A stretch of DNA of 33,443 nucleotides. Origin: Zestomonas carbonaria (lineage in GTDB: Bacteria > Pseudomonadota > Gammaproteobacteria > Pseudomonadales > Pseudomonadaceae). The notes beneath the pieces were generated by a model. That model saw nothing but the letters and a program-made list of their open reading frames with translations, made no database searches and was not told where the DNA came from. The stretch is taken from NCBI RefSeq assembly GCF_904061905.1, contig NZ_CAJFCI010000070.1, forward strand, positions 1 to 33,443, written 5' to 3'. Every line of letters begins with the position of its first letter. The first letter of the stretch is position 1. Below, piece by piece: positions 15,717 through 24,813 of this stretch. Made by a program: the position numbers and the translations under genes.

Positions 15717-15752
15717 GATGGGTATCGCTGCGCTCAACCCATCCTACGGTTA
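15717..15752. repeat. Dispersed short inverted repeat upstream of ispH
   Basis: GATGGGT (15717-15723) and ACCCATC (15737-15743) flank TATCGCTGCGCTC, followed by CTACGGTTA. On the minus strand it reads AACCGTAGGATGGGTTGAGC, the same pattern as the unit starting at 5412 (AACCGTAGGGTGG...). It fills most of the fkpB-ispH gap. Confidence 0.65.
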
Positions 15753-15759
15753 ACGGCGA

Positions 15760-16197
15760 TTACAGCGCCCTGACTTCGATGATCTCCACCTCGAAGCTCA
15801 GCGTCTTGCCGGCCAGCGGGTGGTTGAAGTCGATGGTGACCTGGGCGTCGTCGAATGCCTTGACGATGCCCGGCAGCTCGGCGTTCGCCGCATCGTTGAA
15901 GATTACCAGCAGGCCTTCGGACAGCTCCATGTCCTGGAACTGGCTGCGCGGCATGACCTGGACGTTCTGCGGGTTGGGCTGGCCGAAGCCGTTTTCCGGC
16001 TCGACCTGCAGGGTACGCTTGTCGCCGGCCTTGAGGCCGAACAGGACGGCCTCGAAACCCGGCAGCAGGCTGCCGTCGCCGACCTTGAAGGTGGCCGGTT
16101 GCTTGTCGAAGGTGCTGTCCACCACATCGCCCGAGTCGAGCTTGAGGGCGAAATGCAGGGTGACTTCCCTATCCGGGCCAATGCGTAGCTCAGTCAT
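15760..16197 (-). CDS. fkpB: SlyD-like FKBP-type peptidyl-prolyl cis-trans isomerase
   Basis: A 145-residue cytoplasmic FKBP with an inserted-flap topology. The FKBP strands are VTLHFALKLDSGDVVDST and LLPGFEAVLFGLKAGDKRTLQVEPENGFG. The insert-in-flap chaperone domain runs from about NVQVMPRSQF to ITIDFNHPLAGKTLSFEVEI, where DFNHPLAGKTL is the family signature. It catalyses prolyl isomerisation and acts as a folding helper. The gene overlaps the end of lspA by 8 bp, an arrangement conserved as lspA-fkpB-ispH in enterics and pseudomonads. The His/Cys-rich metal-binding tail of true SlyD is absent, favouring FkpB. Confidence 0.94.
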   Translation of the reverse strand: MTELRIGPDREVTLHFALKLDSGDVVDSTFDKQPATFKVGDGSLLPGFEAVLFGLKAGDKRTLQVEPENGFGQPNPQNVQVMPRSQFQDMELSEGLLVIFNDAANAELPGIVKAFDDAQVTIDFNHPLAGKTLSFEVEIIEVRAL

Positions 16198-16693
16198 GAG
16201 CGGGTTCTCCGGATTTCTTGGTTTTGAACATGTCCAGCGCCAGCATCACGGCGCCGACGGTGATGGCGCTGTCGGCCAGGTTGAAGGCCGGGAAGTACCA
16301 GCGGTTCTGCCAGTGCACCAGGATGAAGTCGATCACGTGGCCGTAGACCACCCGGTCGAACAGGTTGCCCAGCGCGCCGCCGAGCACCAGCGCCAGGGCG
16401 ATGGCCAGCCAGGTTTCATCCTGTTTCAGGCGCTTGAGCCAGACCACCAGCACGCCGCTGACCACCACCGCGATGAGGGCGAAGAACCAGCGTTGCCAGC
16501 CATCGGCGTCGGCGAGGAAGCTGAAGGCCGCGCCGGTGTTGTAGGCCAGGGTCCAACTGAAGTAGTCGGGAATCACCACGATCTGCTGGTACAGGCGCAG
16601 CGAGCCTTCGAAGTACAGCTTGGTCGCCTGGTCGAGGACGAACACCAGGGCGCTCAGCCACAGCCAGGGGAGTCTGCCGAAACGAGCGGTCAT
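16190..16693 (-). CDS. lspA: Lipoprotein signal peptidase II
   Basis: A 167-residue inner-membrane aspartyl protease that cleaves prolipoprotein signal peptides after diacylglyceryl modification. Four transmembrane helices are visible. The catalytic Asp122 lies in LGNLFDRVVYGHVIDFI (the second Asp) and Asp141 in AFNLADSAI, with the conserved NTGAAFSF loop (residues 52-59). ATG 16693 gives the expected length; an upstream in-frame extension crosses a REP-like hairpin and was rejected. Its end overlaps fkpB. The 90-bp gap to ileS upstream holds two stacked hairpins. Confidence 0.97.
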   Translation of the reverse strand: MTARFGRLPWLWLSALVFVLDQATKLYFEGSLRLYQQIVVIPDYFSWTLAYNTGAAFSFLADADGWQRWFFALIAVVVSGVLVVWLKRLKQDETWLAIALALVLGGALGNLFDRVVYGHVIDFILVHWQNRWYFPAFNLADSAITVGAVMLALDMFKTKKSGEPAHD

Positions 16694-16734
16694 GGGCGCG
16701 CCCCTGCCGGAACCTGCTTGCTGTGGTCCGCGAT

Positions 16735-16763
16735 CGATCCGCACGGATCGCGAGCAAGCTCGC
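16735..16763. repeat. REP-like double hairpin between ileS and lspA
   Basis: Two adjacent palindromes: CGATCCG-CA-CGGATCG (16735-16750) and GCGAGC-AA-GCTCGC (16750-16763). The second, followed by GCCTACAG, reads on the minus strand as TGTAGGCGCGAGCTTGCTCGC, close to the common Pseudomonas REP core (TGTAGGAGCGAGCTTGCTCGC from memory). An intra-operon REP may stabilise the upstream ileS mRNA or reduce lspA expression. Confidence 0.7.
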
Positions 16764-16783
16764 GCCTACAGCGGCGAGCGTCA

Positions 16784-19615
16784 TCACGCATAGTGGCGCA
16801 CCTCGCCGGAGCCATCGATGTTGTCGACGCAGCGACCGCAGATTTCCGGATGCGCCGGGTTCACCCCGACGTCCGCGCGGTGGTGCCAGCAGCGGCCGCA
16901 CTTGGCGTGGCCGGACTTGACCACCTTGAGCTTGAGGCCAGCCACTTCGGTTTCCACCGCATCCGCCGGCGCGGCGCTGAACGGCGCCAGGGTGGCGGTG
17001 GAGGTGATCAGCACGAAGCGCAGCTCGTCGCCCAGCTTGGCCAGCTCGCTGCTCAATTTGTCTTCCACGAACAAGGTGACCTCGGCTTGCAGGTTACCGC
17101 CGATGGCTTTGGCGGCCCGCTGATTTTCCAGCTCCTTGTTGACCGCGGCCTTGACCGCCATCACGTGATCCCAGAATTCGCGGCCCAGCTCGAAGTCCTG
17201 CGGCAGTTCGCCCAGGCCCTCGTACCAGGTGTTGAGCATCACCGACTCGTTGCGCTCGCCCGGCAGGTACTGCCACAGCTCGTCGGCGGTGAACGCCAGG
17301 ATCGGCGCCACCCAGCGCACCAGCGCCTCGGCGATGTGGAACAGCGCGGTCTGGCAGGAGCGCCGCGCGCGGCTGTCGGCCTGGGTGGTGTACTGGCGGT
17401 CCTTGATGATGTCGAGGTAGAAGCCGCCCAGTTCCTGCACGCAGAAGTTGTGCACCTTGGAATACACGTTCCAGAAGCGGTACTCGCGGTAGGCCTCCTC
17501 GACCTCGCGCTGCAGCAGCAGGGCGCGGTCCACGGCCCAGCGGTCCAGGGCCAGCATGTCCTCGGCGGGCAACAGGTCCTTGGCCGGATCGAAGCCGTTG
17601 AGGTTGGCGAGCAGGAAGCGCGCGGTGTTGCGGATGCGCCGGTAGGCGTCGGCGCTGCGCTGCAGGATGGTCTGGGAGACCGCCATCTCGCCGGAGTAGT
17701 CGGTGGCGGCGACCCACAGGCGCAGGATGTCGGCGCCCAGGCTGTCGGTCACCTGCTGCGGGGCGATCACGTTGCCGAGGGACTTGGACATCTTGCGGCC
17801 GCTCTCGTCGACGGTGAAACCGTGGGTGAGCAGTTCGCGGTACGGCGCGTGGCCGTCGATGGCGCAGCCGGTCAGCAGCGAGGAGTGGAACCAGCCACGG
17901 TGCTGGTCGGAGCCTTCCAGGTAGAGGTCGGCGGCCGGGCCGCTTTCGTGGGCGAGCCTGTGCGAGCCGCGCAGCACGTGCCAGTGGGTGGTGCCGGAGT
18001 CGAACCAGACGTCCAGGGTGTCGTTGATCTTGTCGTACTGCGCGGCCTCGTCGCCAAGCAGCTCGGCGGCGTCCAGTTTGAACCAGGCCTCGATGCCTTC
18101 CTGCTCGACGCGCCTGGCCACTTCTTCCATCAGTTCGAGGGTGCGCGGGTGCAGTTCGCCGCTTTCCTTGTGCAGGAAGAACGGGATCGGCACACCCCAG
18201 TTGCGCTGGCGCGAGATGCACCAGTCCGGGCGGCCGGCGATCATGCCGTGCAGGCGCGCCTGGCCCCAGGCCGGTACGAAGCCGGTCTGGTCGATGGCCG
18301 CCAGCGAACGCTCGCGCAGGGTGCTGCCCTGCTCCGATTGCCGATCCATGCCGACGAACCACTGCGCGGTGGCACGGTAGATCAGCGGGGTCTTGTGCCG
18401 CCAGCAGTGCATGTAGCTGTGGCTGATGCTCTCGTGCTTGAGCAGCGCGCCGACTTCGCGCAGCTTCTCGACGATCTGCGGGTTGGCCTTCCAGATGAAC
18501 TGGCCGCCGAAGAACGGCAGCGACTCGACGTACACGCCGTTGCTCTGCACCGGGCTGAGGATGTCGTCGTTGCTCATGCCGTACTGCTTGCAGGTACGGA
18601 AGTCGTCCTCGCCGTAGGCCGGCGCGGAGTGGACGATACCGGTGCCGGCGCCCAGTTCGACGTATTCGGCCAAGTACACCGGCGACAGCCGGTCGTAGAG
18701 CGGGTGACGGAACTCGATGCGCTCCAGCGCCTCGCCCTGCACGGTGGCGACCACCGTCCCTTCCAGGCCGTAGCGTTGCAGGCAGGACTCCACCAGTTCC
18801 TCGGCGAGCAGCAGCAACTTGTCGCCGACGTCCACCAGGGCGTAGGTGAACTCCGGGTGCACGTTGAGCGCCTGGTTGGCCGGAATGGTCCAGGGGGTGG
18901 TGGTCCAGATGACGATCTGCGCCGGCTTGGCCAGGCTCGCCAGGCCGAAGGCGGCGGCCAGCCTGGCTTCGTCGACCACGGCGAAACCGACGTCGATGGC
19001 GTCGGACTTCTTGTCGGCGTACTCGACTTCGGCCTCGGCCAGCGCCGAGCCGCAGTCGAAGCACCAGTTGACCGGCTTCAGGCCCTTGAACACGAAGCCG
19101 CCCTCGACCATCTTCGCCAGGGCGCGGATTTCCCCGGCCTCGTTGGCGAAGTCCATGGTCTTGTACGGGTTGTCCCACTCGCCGAGCACGCCAAGGCGGA
19201 TGAAGTCGGCCTTCTGGCCCTCGATCTGCTCGCTGGCGTAGGCGCGGCACAGCTCGCGGGTCTTGTCCGCCGGCAGGTTCTTGCCGTGGGTGACCTCGAC
19301 CTTGTGCTCGATCGGCAGGCCGTGGCAGTCCCAGCCCGGCACGTAGGGGGCGTCGTAGCCGGCCAGGGTTTTCGAGCGGACGATGATGTCCTTGAGAATC
19401 TTGTTGACCGCATGACCGATGTGAATGCTGCCGTTGGCATAGGGAGGGCCATCGTGCAGGACGAACTTCGGACGCCCGGCGCCGATTTCCCGGAGCTTCT
19501 GGTACAGGCCGATGCTGTCCCAGCGCTGCAGGGTCTGCGGCTCGCGCTGCGGCAGGCCGGCTTTCATCGGGAACGCGGTATCCGGAAGATTTAGCGTGGC
19601 TTTGTAATCGGTCAT
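16784..19615 (-). CDS. ileS: Isoleucyl-tRNA synthetase
   Basis: A 943-residue class I synthetase that charges tRNA-Ile. HIGH is at 65-68 (GSIHIGHAV), the CP1 editing domain lies in the middle ([13 protein letters not shown]), KMSKS at 608-612 ([11 protein letters not shown]), and a C-terminal zinc finger has CGRCWHH...CGRC. The architecture is the eubacterial, mupirocin-sensitive type. ATG 19615 has GAAGAG upstream; an in-frame extension of 21 codons would overlap the ribF end and lacks conservation. It is followed by two stop codons in a row. It lies 10 bp after ribF, and the order ribF-ileS-lspA is the conserved proteobacterial operon. Confidence 0.99.
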   Translation of the reverse strand: MTDYKATLNLPDTAFPMKAGLPQREPQTLQRWDSIGLYQKLREIGAGRPKFVLHDGPPYANGSIHIGHAVNKILKDIIVRSKTLAGYDAPYVPGWDCHGLPIEHKVEVTHGKNLPADKTRELCRAYASEQIEGQKADFIRLGVLGEWDNPYKTMDFANEAGEIRALAKMVEGGFVFKGLKPVNWCFDCGSALAEAEVEYADKKSDAIDVGFAVVDEARLAAAFGLASLAKPAQIVIWTTTPWTIPANQALNVHPEFTYALVDVGDKLLLLAEELVESCLQRYGLEGTVVATVQGEALERIEFRHPLYDRLSPVYLAEYVELGAGTGIVHSAPAYGEDDFRTCKQYGMSNDDILSPVQSNGVYVESLPFFGGQFIWKANPQIVEKLREVGALLKHESISHSYMHCWRHKTPLIYRATAQWFVGMDRQSEQGSTLRERSLAAIDQTGFVPAWGQARLHGMIAGRPDWCISRQRNWGVPIPFFLHKESGELHPRTLELMEEVARRVEQEGIEAWFKLDAAELLGDEAAQYDKINDTLDVWFDSGTTHWHVLRGSHRLAHESGPAADLYLEGSDQHRGWFHSSLLTGCAIDGHAPYRELLTHGFTVDESGRKMSKSLGNVIAPQQVTDSLGADILRLWVAATDYSGEMAVSQTILQRSADAYRRIRNTARFLLANLNGFDPAKDLLPAEDMLALDRWAVDRALLLQREVEEAYREYRFWNVYSKVHNFCVQELGGFYLDIIKDRQYTTQADSRARRSCQTALFHIAEALVRWVAPILAFTADELWQYLPGERNESVMLNTWYEGLGELPQDFELGREFWDHVMAVKAAVNKELENQRAAKAIGGNLQAEVTLFVEDKLSSELAKLGDELRFVLITSTATLAPFSAAPADAVETEVAGLKLKVVKSGHAKCGRCWHHRADVGVNPAHPEICGRCVDNIDGSGEVRHYA

Positions 19616-19625
19616 CTCAGGCTCT

Positions 19626-20564
19626 TCACTTAAGCGGTTGACCCTGCCAGAAGGCTCGGGCGGCGGCGACATCTCCATCGATCGCCGTCTTCAGCGCCTC
19701 TAGGGAGGCGAAACGCTGCTCGTCGCGCAGCTTGTGGTGGAAGGCCACCGTCAAATGCCGGCCATATAGGTCGCCGGCGAAATCCAGCAGGTGAACCTCG
19801 AGGTGCGGACGACCATCGCCGTCCACCGTCGGGCGCACGCCGATATTGGCGACACCCGGCCAGCGCCGGCCGTCCAGTTCGACACTCACCACGAACACGC
19901 CGGAGAGCGGCACGCGGCGGCGCTTGAGCTGCACGTTGGCGGTCGGCGTACCGAGCTGGCGGGCCAGTTTCTGCCCGTGCAGGATGCGCCCCTCGATCGT
20001 GAACGGCCGCCCCAGCAGGTGTTCGGCCAGCGCGAAGTTGGCCTCGGCCAGGGCCTCGCGCACCCGCGTGCTGCTGACCCGCTCGCCGGCCACTTCGATG
20101 GTCGCCGCCGCTTCGACGGTGAACCCCTCGACCGGCCCCACCTGGCGCAGGAACTCGAAATCCCCGGCACGGTCGCAGCCGAAGCGGAAATCGTCGCCGA
20201 CCTCCAGGTGCTTGACGCCCAGCCCCTCGACCAGCACGGCATGCACGAACTCGGCGGCGCTCAGCTCGCGCAGGCGGCGGTTGAAGCTCAGGCACAGCAC
20301 CCGGTCGATGCCCTCGGCGGCGAGCAGTTCGAGCTTGTCGCGCAGCCTGGAAAGACGCGGCGGCGCCGTGTCCGGGCCGAAGAACTCGCGCGGCTGCGGC
20401 TCGAAGATCACCACGCAGCTCGGCACCCCAAGCTCGGCCGCACGCTCGCGCAGGCGCGCCAGGATGGCCTGGTGTCCCCGGTGCACGCCGTCGAAATTGC
20501 CGATGGTGGCAACGCAGCCCCGATGGCGGGGCCGTAGGTTGTGAAGACCTCGAACCAGATGCAT
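19626..20564 (-). CDS. ribF: Bifunctional riboflavin kinase / FAD synthetase
   Basis: A 312-residue enzyme that phosphorylates riboflavin to FMN and adenylates FMN to FAD. The N-terminal nucleotidyltransferase half has [16 protein letters not shown] (HxGH-type motif) and [10 protein letters not shown] (the ISSTxIR motif). The C-terminal riboflavin kinase half has GTPTANVQL (PTAN motif), [11 protein letters not shown] and [13 protein letters not shown]. The length is typical. A perfect TATAAT lies about 30 bp upstream on the minus strand, so this gene likely starts the ribF-ileS-lspA-fkpB-ispH transcript. Confidence 0.97.
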   Translation of the reverse strand: MHLVRGLHNLRPRHRGCVATIGNFDGVHRGHQAILARLRERAAELGVPSCVVIFEPQPREFFGPDTAPPRLSRLRDKLELLAAEGIDRVLCLSFNRRLRELSAAEFVHAVLVEGLGVKHLEVGDDFRFGCDRAGDFEFLRQVGPVEGFTVEAAATIEVAGERVSSTRVREALAEANFALAEHLLGRPFTIEGRILHGQKLARQLGTPTANVQLKRRRVPLSGVFVVSVELDGRRWPGVANIGVRPTVDGDGRPHLEVHLLDFAGDLYGRHLTVAFHHKLRDEQRFASLEALKTAIDGDVAAARAFWQGQPLK

Positions 20565-20592
20565 AACGCACTACTTGCTCAGAAAGTGGCCG

Positions 20593-20598
20593 ATTATA
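20593..20598 (-). promoter_or_regulatory. Probable -10 box of the ribF-ileS-lspA-fkpB-ispH operon
   Basis: On the minus strand the sequence reads TATAAT exactly, 29 bp upstream of the ribF ATG, in the 62-bp gap after murJ. No good -35 hexamer is visible at 16-18 bp spacing (the best is TGTCGT), so it may be weak, activator-assisted, or fortuitous. Confidence 0.45.
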
Positions 20599-20626
20599 CG
20601 CACACCGTTCATGCTACGACAGGCGC

Positions 20627-22165
20627 TTAGGATACCGCCTTGCGCGAGAAGTCACGCGGCCGGAAGCCCAGCGCCGCCAGGCTGCCGAAATAGGCCAGCA
20701 CGCCGGCGACCACCAGCGCGCCCAGGCGCAGCAGGCGCTCCGGCATGCCGCCCGTGCTCCAGGCCGGCATCAGGTGCATCACGCCGAGCAGCACGGCGCA
20801 CATCACCGCCACCGCCACCAGCAGCTTGAGCAGGAATTTCGTCCAGCCCGGCTGCGGCTCGTACATCCGCCGCTGGCGCAGGCCCCGGTACAGCAGGGCG
20901 GCGTTGACGCAGGCGCCCAGGCTGATCGCCAGCGCCAGCCCGGCGTGCTTGAGCGGAATGATGAAGGCCAGGTTCATCAACTGGGTGAGCACCAGCACGA
21001 AGATCGCGATGCGCACCGGCGTGCGGATGTTCTGCTGGGCGTAGAAGCCGGGCGCCAGCACCTTGACCAGGATGATGCCGAGCAGCCCCACCGAATAGGC
21101 GATCAGCGCGCGCTGGGTCATCTGCGCGTCGAACTCGGTGAACTTGCCGTACTGGAACAGCGACACGGTCAGCGGCTCGGCGAGCAGCGCCAGGGCCAGC
21201 GAGCACGGCAGCACCAGCAGGAAGCACAGGCGCAGGCCCCAGTCGAGCAGGCGCGAGTATTCGTGGCGGTCGGCATTGGCGTAGGTCTTGGCCAGCGACG
21301 GCAGCAGGATGGTGCCCAGCGCCACGCCGAGCACGCCGGACGGCAGCTCCATCAGGCGGTCGGCGTAGTACATCCAGGACACCGAGCCGGCGACCAGGAA
21401 GGACGCGAAGATGGTGTTGATGATCAGCGAGATCTGGCTCACCGACACACCGAGGATCGCCGGCGCCATCTGCTTGAGCACCCGCCACACGCCGGTGTCG
21501 CGCAGGCTCAGGCGCGGCAGCACCAGCATGCCGACCTTCTTCAGGTGCGGCAGTTGATAGAGCAGTTGCGCCAGGCCGCCGGCCAGCACCGCCCAGCCCA
21601 GCGCCATCACCGGCGGGTCGAAGTACGGCGTGAGGAACAGCGCGAAGACGATCATGCTGACGTTGAGCAACGTCGGCACGAAGGCCGGCACCGAGAAACG
21701 GTTCCAGGTATTGAGGATCGCCCCGGCGAGCGAAGCCAGCGAGATCAGCAATATATAAGGAAAGGTCACCCGCAGCAGGTCGACGGTCAGGGCGAATTTC
21801 TCCGGCTCGGCGACGAAGCCCGGCGCGGTCACCCAGACCACCCAGGGCGCGGCAAGGATGCCCAGCAGGGTCACCAGCGCCAGCACCAGGGTCAGCAGCC
21901 CGGAGACGTAGGCGATGAAGGTACGGGTCGCCTCCTCGCCCTGCTGGGTCTTGTACTCGGCGAGGATCGGCACGAACGCCTGGGAGAAGGCGCCCTCGGC
22001 GAAGATGCGGCGCAGCAGGTTGGGCAGCTTGAACGCGACGAAGAAGGCGTCCGTGGCCATGCCGGCGCCGAAGACACGCGCGATGATGGTGTCGCGCACG
22101 AAACCGAGCACGCGGGACAGCATGGTCATGGAGCTGACGGCCGCCAGCGTCTTGAGCAGGTTCAT
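20627..22165 (-). CDS. murJ: Lipid II flippase MurJ (MviN)
   Basis: A 512-residue polytopic inner-membrane protein of the MOP superfamily that flips lipid II to the periplasmic side for peptidoglycan synthesis. The N-terminus [25 protein letters not shown] is the classical MviN start. Further family segments are [57 protein letters not shown] and [21 protein letters not shown]. About 14 hydrophobic helices can be read. ATG 22165 was chosen by homology; a long upstream in-frame extension runs into the rpsT promoter region. It is divergent from rpsT, a conserved arrangement, and 62 bp upstream of ribF in the same direction. Confidence 0.97.
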   Translation of the reverse strand: MNLLKTLAAVSSMTMLSRVLGFVRDTIIARVFGAGMATDAFFVAFKLPNLLRRIFAEGAFSQAFVPILAEYKTQQGEEATRTFIAYVSGLLTLVLALVTLLGILAAPWVVWVTAPGFVAEPEKFALTVDLLRVTFPYILLISLASLAGAILNTWNRFSVPAFVPTLLNVSMIVFALFLTPYFDPPVMALGWAVLAGGLAQLLYQLPHLKKVGMLVLPRLSLRDTGVWRVLKQMAPAILGVSVSQISLIINTIFASFLVAGSVSWMYYADRLMELPSGVLGVALGTILLPSLAKTYANADRHEYSRLLDWGLRLCFLLVLPCSLALALLAEPLTVSLFQYGKFTEFDAQMTQRALIAYSVGLLGIILVKVLAPGFYAQQNIRTPVRIAIFVLVLTQLMNLAFIIPLKHAGLALAISLGACVNAALLYRGLRQRRMYEPQPGWTKFLLKLLVAVAVMCAVLLGVMHLMPAWSTGGMPERLLRLGALVVAGVLAYFGSLAALGFRPRDFSRKAVS

Positions 22166-22367
22166 AGGGTGTGATCGGGGACCAAATGGAGTTACCAGGG
22201 CTACCGTGCAAGCGGCCTTGGCCGCGAAGCCACCTCGAATCGGGGTGGCGCGCCCACGGGGCATGTCCGCAACCGCCGAAAAGCGTGGCTCGATGAAACC
22301 GCCGAGTGTAGAGTGCGGGCGCCAAGAAAGCACGCCTCGTACCACTCGTCGCCCTGGCCTATCGGCC

Positions 22368-22396
22368 TTGACAACCCCCGCGCTCGACGGCATCAT
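22368..22396 (+). promoter_or_regulatory. Probable sigma-70 promoter of rpsT
   Basis: TTGACA (22368-22373) matches the -35 consensus exactly; after a 17-bp spacer comes CATCAT (22391-22396), four of six in the -10 box. Transcription would start about 45 bp before the rpsT GTG codon. This gap (22166-22448) is otherwise without genes. Confidence 0.6.
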
Positions 22397-22448
22397 TCGC
22401 GGCCTTAATTTGATCGGCAATCCCCTACAGTTTTCGAGGAGCTCGACG

Positions 22449-22724
22449 GTGGCAAATACACCTTCTGCCAAGAAACGCGCCAAACAGGCTGAGAAGCGTC
22501 GTAGCCACAACGCCAGCCTGCGCTCCATGGTGCGCACCTACATCAAGAACGTGGTCAAGGCTATCGACGCCAAGGACCTCGAACTGGCCAAGAACGCCTA
22601 CACCCTGGCTGTTCCGGTCATCGACCGCATGGCCGACAAAGGCATCATCCACAAGAACAAAGCAGCTCGTCACAAGAGCCGCCTGAACGCCCACATCAAG
22701 GCGCTCGGCCAGGCTGCCGCCTAA
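22449..22724 (+). CDS. rpsT: 30S ribosomal protein S20
   Basis: A 91-residue, lysine/arginine-rich, helical small-subunit protein that binds 16S rRNA early in assembly. It opens [21 protein letters not shown] after a GTG start and ends with [18 protein letters not shown]. The GTG at 22449 is supported by GAGGAG (22436-22441) with 7-bp spacing and by the universally conserved [10 protein letters not shown]-terminus. In enterobacteria S20 uses a UUG start and represses its own translation; a non-AUG start here may serve the same purpose. Monocistronic: own promoter upstream and a terminator directly after. Confidence 0.99.
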   Translation: MANTPSAKKRAKQAEKRRSHNASLRSMVRTYIKNVVKAIDAKDLELAKNAYTLAVPVIDRMADKGIIHKNKAARHKSRLNAHIKALGQAAA

Positions 22725-22739
22725 GCTGCGATGTTCTTG

Positions 22740-22766
22740 AAAAACCGGCCCCAGGGCCGGTTTTTT
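22740..22766 (+). terminator. Rho-independent terminator of rpsT
   Basis: AAAACCGGCC (22741-22750) pairs with GGCCGGTTTT (22755-22764) around CCAG and runs into TTTTTT. The A-tract on the left allows it also to serve the leftward DJ-1 family gene. Confidence 0.93.
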
Positions 22767-22798
22767 ATTGCCTGCGATTTGCCGCAGGGCTTCCGGGC

Positions 22799-23353
22799 TC
22801 AGCCGACCAGCATCGCCTTGGCCACCTCGTTGCGCCTGCCCTTGCCGACCAGTTGCTCGACCAGCGCCAGGGCAAAAGCCAGCGCGGTGCCGGGGCCCTG
22901 GCTGGTGATGCAGTTGCCGTCGACCACCACCGGCTGGTCGACGAAGGTGCAGCCGGACAGACGGTCGCTGAACGCCGGGTAGCAGGTCATCCGCCGCTGG
23001 CGCAACACGCCGTAGCGCTGCAGAGCCACGGCCGGCGCCGCGCAGATCGCCGCGAACAACCTGCCGCCCCTGGCCTGGCGCACCACCATCTCGGACAGCG
23101 GGCCATGCTCGGCCAGGCGTTCGGCACCAGGCATGCCGCCGGGCAGGACGATCAGGTCGAACTCCTGGGCCAGCACGTCGACCAGCATCGCATCGGCGGT
23201 CAGCCGGCTGCCACGGGCGCAGGTGAACATGCGCCGGCCTTCGATGCTGGCCACCACCACCTCGATCTCGGCGCGCCGCAGCACGTCCATCAGGGTCACG
23301 GTTTCCAGGTCTTCCACACCGTCGGCGACGGCGATCAGGGCGCGAGTGGTCAT
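22799..23353 (-). CDS. DJ-1/YajL (ThiJ/PfpI) family protein
   Basis: A 184-residue DJ-1 superfamily protein. The nucleophile elbow holds Cys104 in FAAICAAPAVAL, and the acidic partner is Glu17 in DGVEDLETVT; LPGGMPGAERL and the C-terminal SQGPGTALAFALALVEQL are standard for the YajL/DJ-1 branch. Proposed roles in the family are a thiol chaperone/antioxidant function and, more controversially, repair of methylglyoxal damage. The start MTTRALIAVADG has AGGAG upstream; an 17-codon in-frame extension to 23404 was rejected. It is convergent with rpsT and divergent from the purine permease. A chain this length is complete. Confidence 0.93.
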   Translation of the reverse strand: MTTRALIAVADGVEDLETVTLMDVLRRAEIEVVVASIEGRRMFTCARGSRLTADAMLVDVLAQEFDLIVLPGGMPGAERLAEHGPLSEMVVRQARGGRLFAAICAAPAVALQRYGVLRQRRMTCYPAFSDRLSGCTFVDQPVVVDGNCITSQGPGTALAFALALVEQLVGKGRRNEVAKAMLVG

Positions 23354-23416
23354 GGCGTTGCTCCTGCGGGTAAAAGTATCGAATCCGTATCGTTCCTGAC
23401 CCATTCGCCAGCAAAA

Positions 23417-23445
23417 TTCACCGGCCGCGGGCCAACTGGTATGAT
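23417..23445 (+). promoter_or_regulatory. Probable promoter of the AzgA-like permease gene
   Basis: TTCACC (23417-23422) is followed by a 17-bp spacer and TATGAT (23440-23445), giving four and five matches to the sigma-70 consensus. The predicted leader is about 70 nt and contains a hairpin at 23459-23496. Confidence 0.55.
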
Positions 23446-23458
23446 GCGCGCCCCTTGC

Positions 23459-23496
23459 GGCAGGCAGCGGAGCGACGTGCTTAGCTTGTGCCTGCC
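23459..23496 (+). other. Leader hairpin ahead of the permease gene
   Basis: GGCAGGCA (23459-23466) is complementary to TGCCTGCC (23489-23496), with a 22-base loop, inside the predicted 5' leader. No T run follows. It does not match the conserved purine riboswitch core as I know it. It may be a simple mRNA structure. Confidence 0.4.
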
Positions 23497-23520
23497 ACCC
23501 CTGACGCCGTGGAGCCCGTC

Positions 23521-24813
23521 ATGCTGGAAAGACTATTCCAACTCCAAGCCCATAACACCAACGTCCGCACCGAGATTCTCGCCGGGGTCACCACGTTCCT
23601 GACCATGGCCTACATCCTCTTCGTCAACCCGGCGATCCTCGGCGAGACCGGCATGGACAAGGGCGCGGTGTTCGTCGCCACCTGCCTGGCCGCGGCCATC
23701 GGCTCGGCGACCATGGGCCTGATCGCCAACTACCCGATCGCCCTCGCTCCCGGCATGGGCCTCAACGCCTTCTTCACCTACACCGTGGTGCTGCACATGG
23801 GCCACACCTGGCAGGTGGCGCTCGGCGCGGTGTTCCTCTCGGCGGTGATGTTCTTCATCCTGTCGATCCTGCGCATCCGCGAGTGGATCATCAACAGCAT
23901 TCCGCTGGAACTGCGCTCGGCGATCGCCGCCGGCATCGGCCTGTTCCTCGCCCTGATCGCCTTGCAGAAGGCCGGCGTCGTCGCCGCCCACCCGGTGACC
24001 ATGCTGACCATCGGCGACCTGACCAGGCCCGAGCCGATCCTCGCCGTGCTGGGCTTCTTCCTGATCGTCGCCCTGGAGGCACGGCGGGTCACCGGCGCGG
24101 TGCTGATCGGCATCCTCGCCGTGACCCTGCTCGGCATCCTGCTCGGTATCTCCGAGTTCGGCGGCCTGGTGTCGATGCCGCCGTCGCTGGCGCCGACCTT
24201 CCTGCAACTGGACATCATGGGCGCGCTGGAAATCGGCCTGATCACGGTGATCTTCGCCTTCCTGTTCGTCGACCTGTTCGACAACTCCGGCACCCTCATC
24301 GCCGTGGCCAAGAAGGCCGGGCTGATGCGCGCCGACGGCTACATGCCGAAGATGGGCCGCGCACTGATCGCCGACAGCACCGCGGCCATGGGCGGCTCGC
24401 TGCTGGGTACCTCGACCACCACCAGCTACATCGAGTCGGCGGCCGGGGTGAGCGCCGGCGGGCGCACCGGGCTGACCGCCATCGTGGTCGCCGTGCTGTT
24501 CCTCCTCGCGCTGTTCCTCTCGCCGCTGGCCAGCAGCATCCCGGCCTTCGCCACCGCGCCGGCGCTGTTCTTCGTCGCCGTGCTGATGGCCTCCGGCCTG
24601 GCCGAGATAGACTGGAGCGACCTGACCACCGCCGCGCCGGTGCTGGTCACCACCCTGGCCATGCCGTTCACCTATTCCATCGCCGACGGCATCGCCTTCG
24701 GCTTCATCGCCTGGGCGGCGATCAAGACCCTGGCCGGCCGCTGGAAGGAGCTCAGCCCGGCACTGGTGATCCTCGCCATTCTGTTCGTGATCAAGATGGG
24801 CTTTCCCCACTGA
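23521..24813 (+). CDS. AzgA-type NCS2 purine (adenine/guanine/hypoxanthine) permease
   Basis: A 430-residue transporter with about 12-14 hydrophobic helices. The N-terminus [31 protein letters not shown] is the signature of the AzgA/PbuG/AdeP branch of the NCS2 family. Other family segments are [38 protein letters not shown] and [25 protein letters not shown]. It imports purine bases by proton symport. Exact substrate preference cannot be read from sequence alone. ATG 23521 follows GTGGAG; the longer in-frame ATG at 23488 precedes non-conserved sequence. Its stop overlaps the trmA start (TGATG), so the two genes are co-translated. Confidence 0.93.
   Translation: MLERLFQLQAHNTNVRTEILAGVTTFLTMAYILFVNPAILGETGMDKGAVFVATCLAAAIGSATMGLIANYPIALAPGMGLNAFFTYTVVLHMGHTWQVALGAVFLSAVMFFILSILRIREWIINSIPLELRSAIAAGIGLFLALIALQKAGVVAAHPVTMLTIGDLTRPEPILAVLGFFLIVALEARRVTGAVLIGILAVTLLGILLGISEFGGLVSMPPSLAPTFLQLDIMGALEIGLITVIFAFLFVDLFDNSGTLIAVAKKAGLMRADGYMPKMGRALIADSTAAMGGSLLGTSTTTSYIESAAGVSAGGRTGLTAIVVAVLFLLALFLSPLASSIPAFATAPALFFVAVLMASGLAEIDWSDLTTAAPVLVTTLAMPFTYSIADGIAFGFIAWAAIKTLAGRWKELSPALVILAILFVIKMGFPH

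Noticed and set aside
15710..19594. A 1294-codon open frame on the plus strand
   Set aside because: It is antisense to ileS, lspA and fkpB, which have full catalytic motifs. Long antisense frames are expected in GC-rich DNA, and its product is compositionally biased with no domains.
20774..22174. A 466-codon plus-strand frame rich in Gln, His, Arg and Glu
   Set aside because: It is antisense to murJ, with the biased composition typical of shadow frames.
23446..23520. Purine riboswitch upstream of the permease
   Set aside because: The leader is short, lacks the three-way junction sequence features I know, and has only one simple stem.
23533..24810. A 425-codon minus-strand frame
   Set aside because: It is antisense to the purine permease; the plus-strand product has clear transporter signatures.
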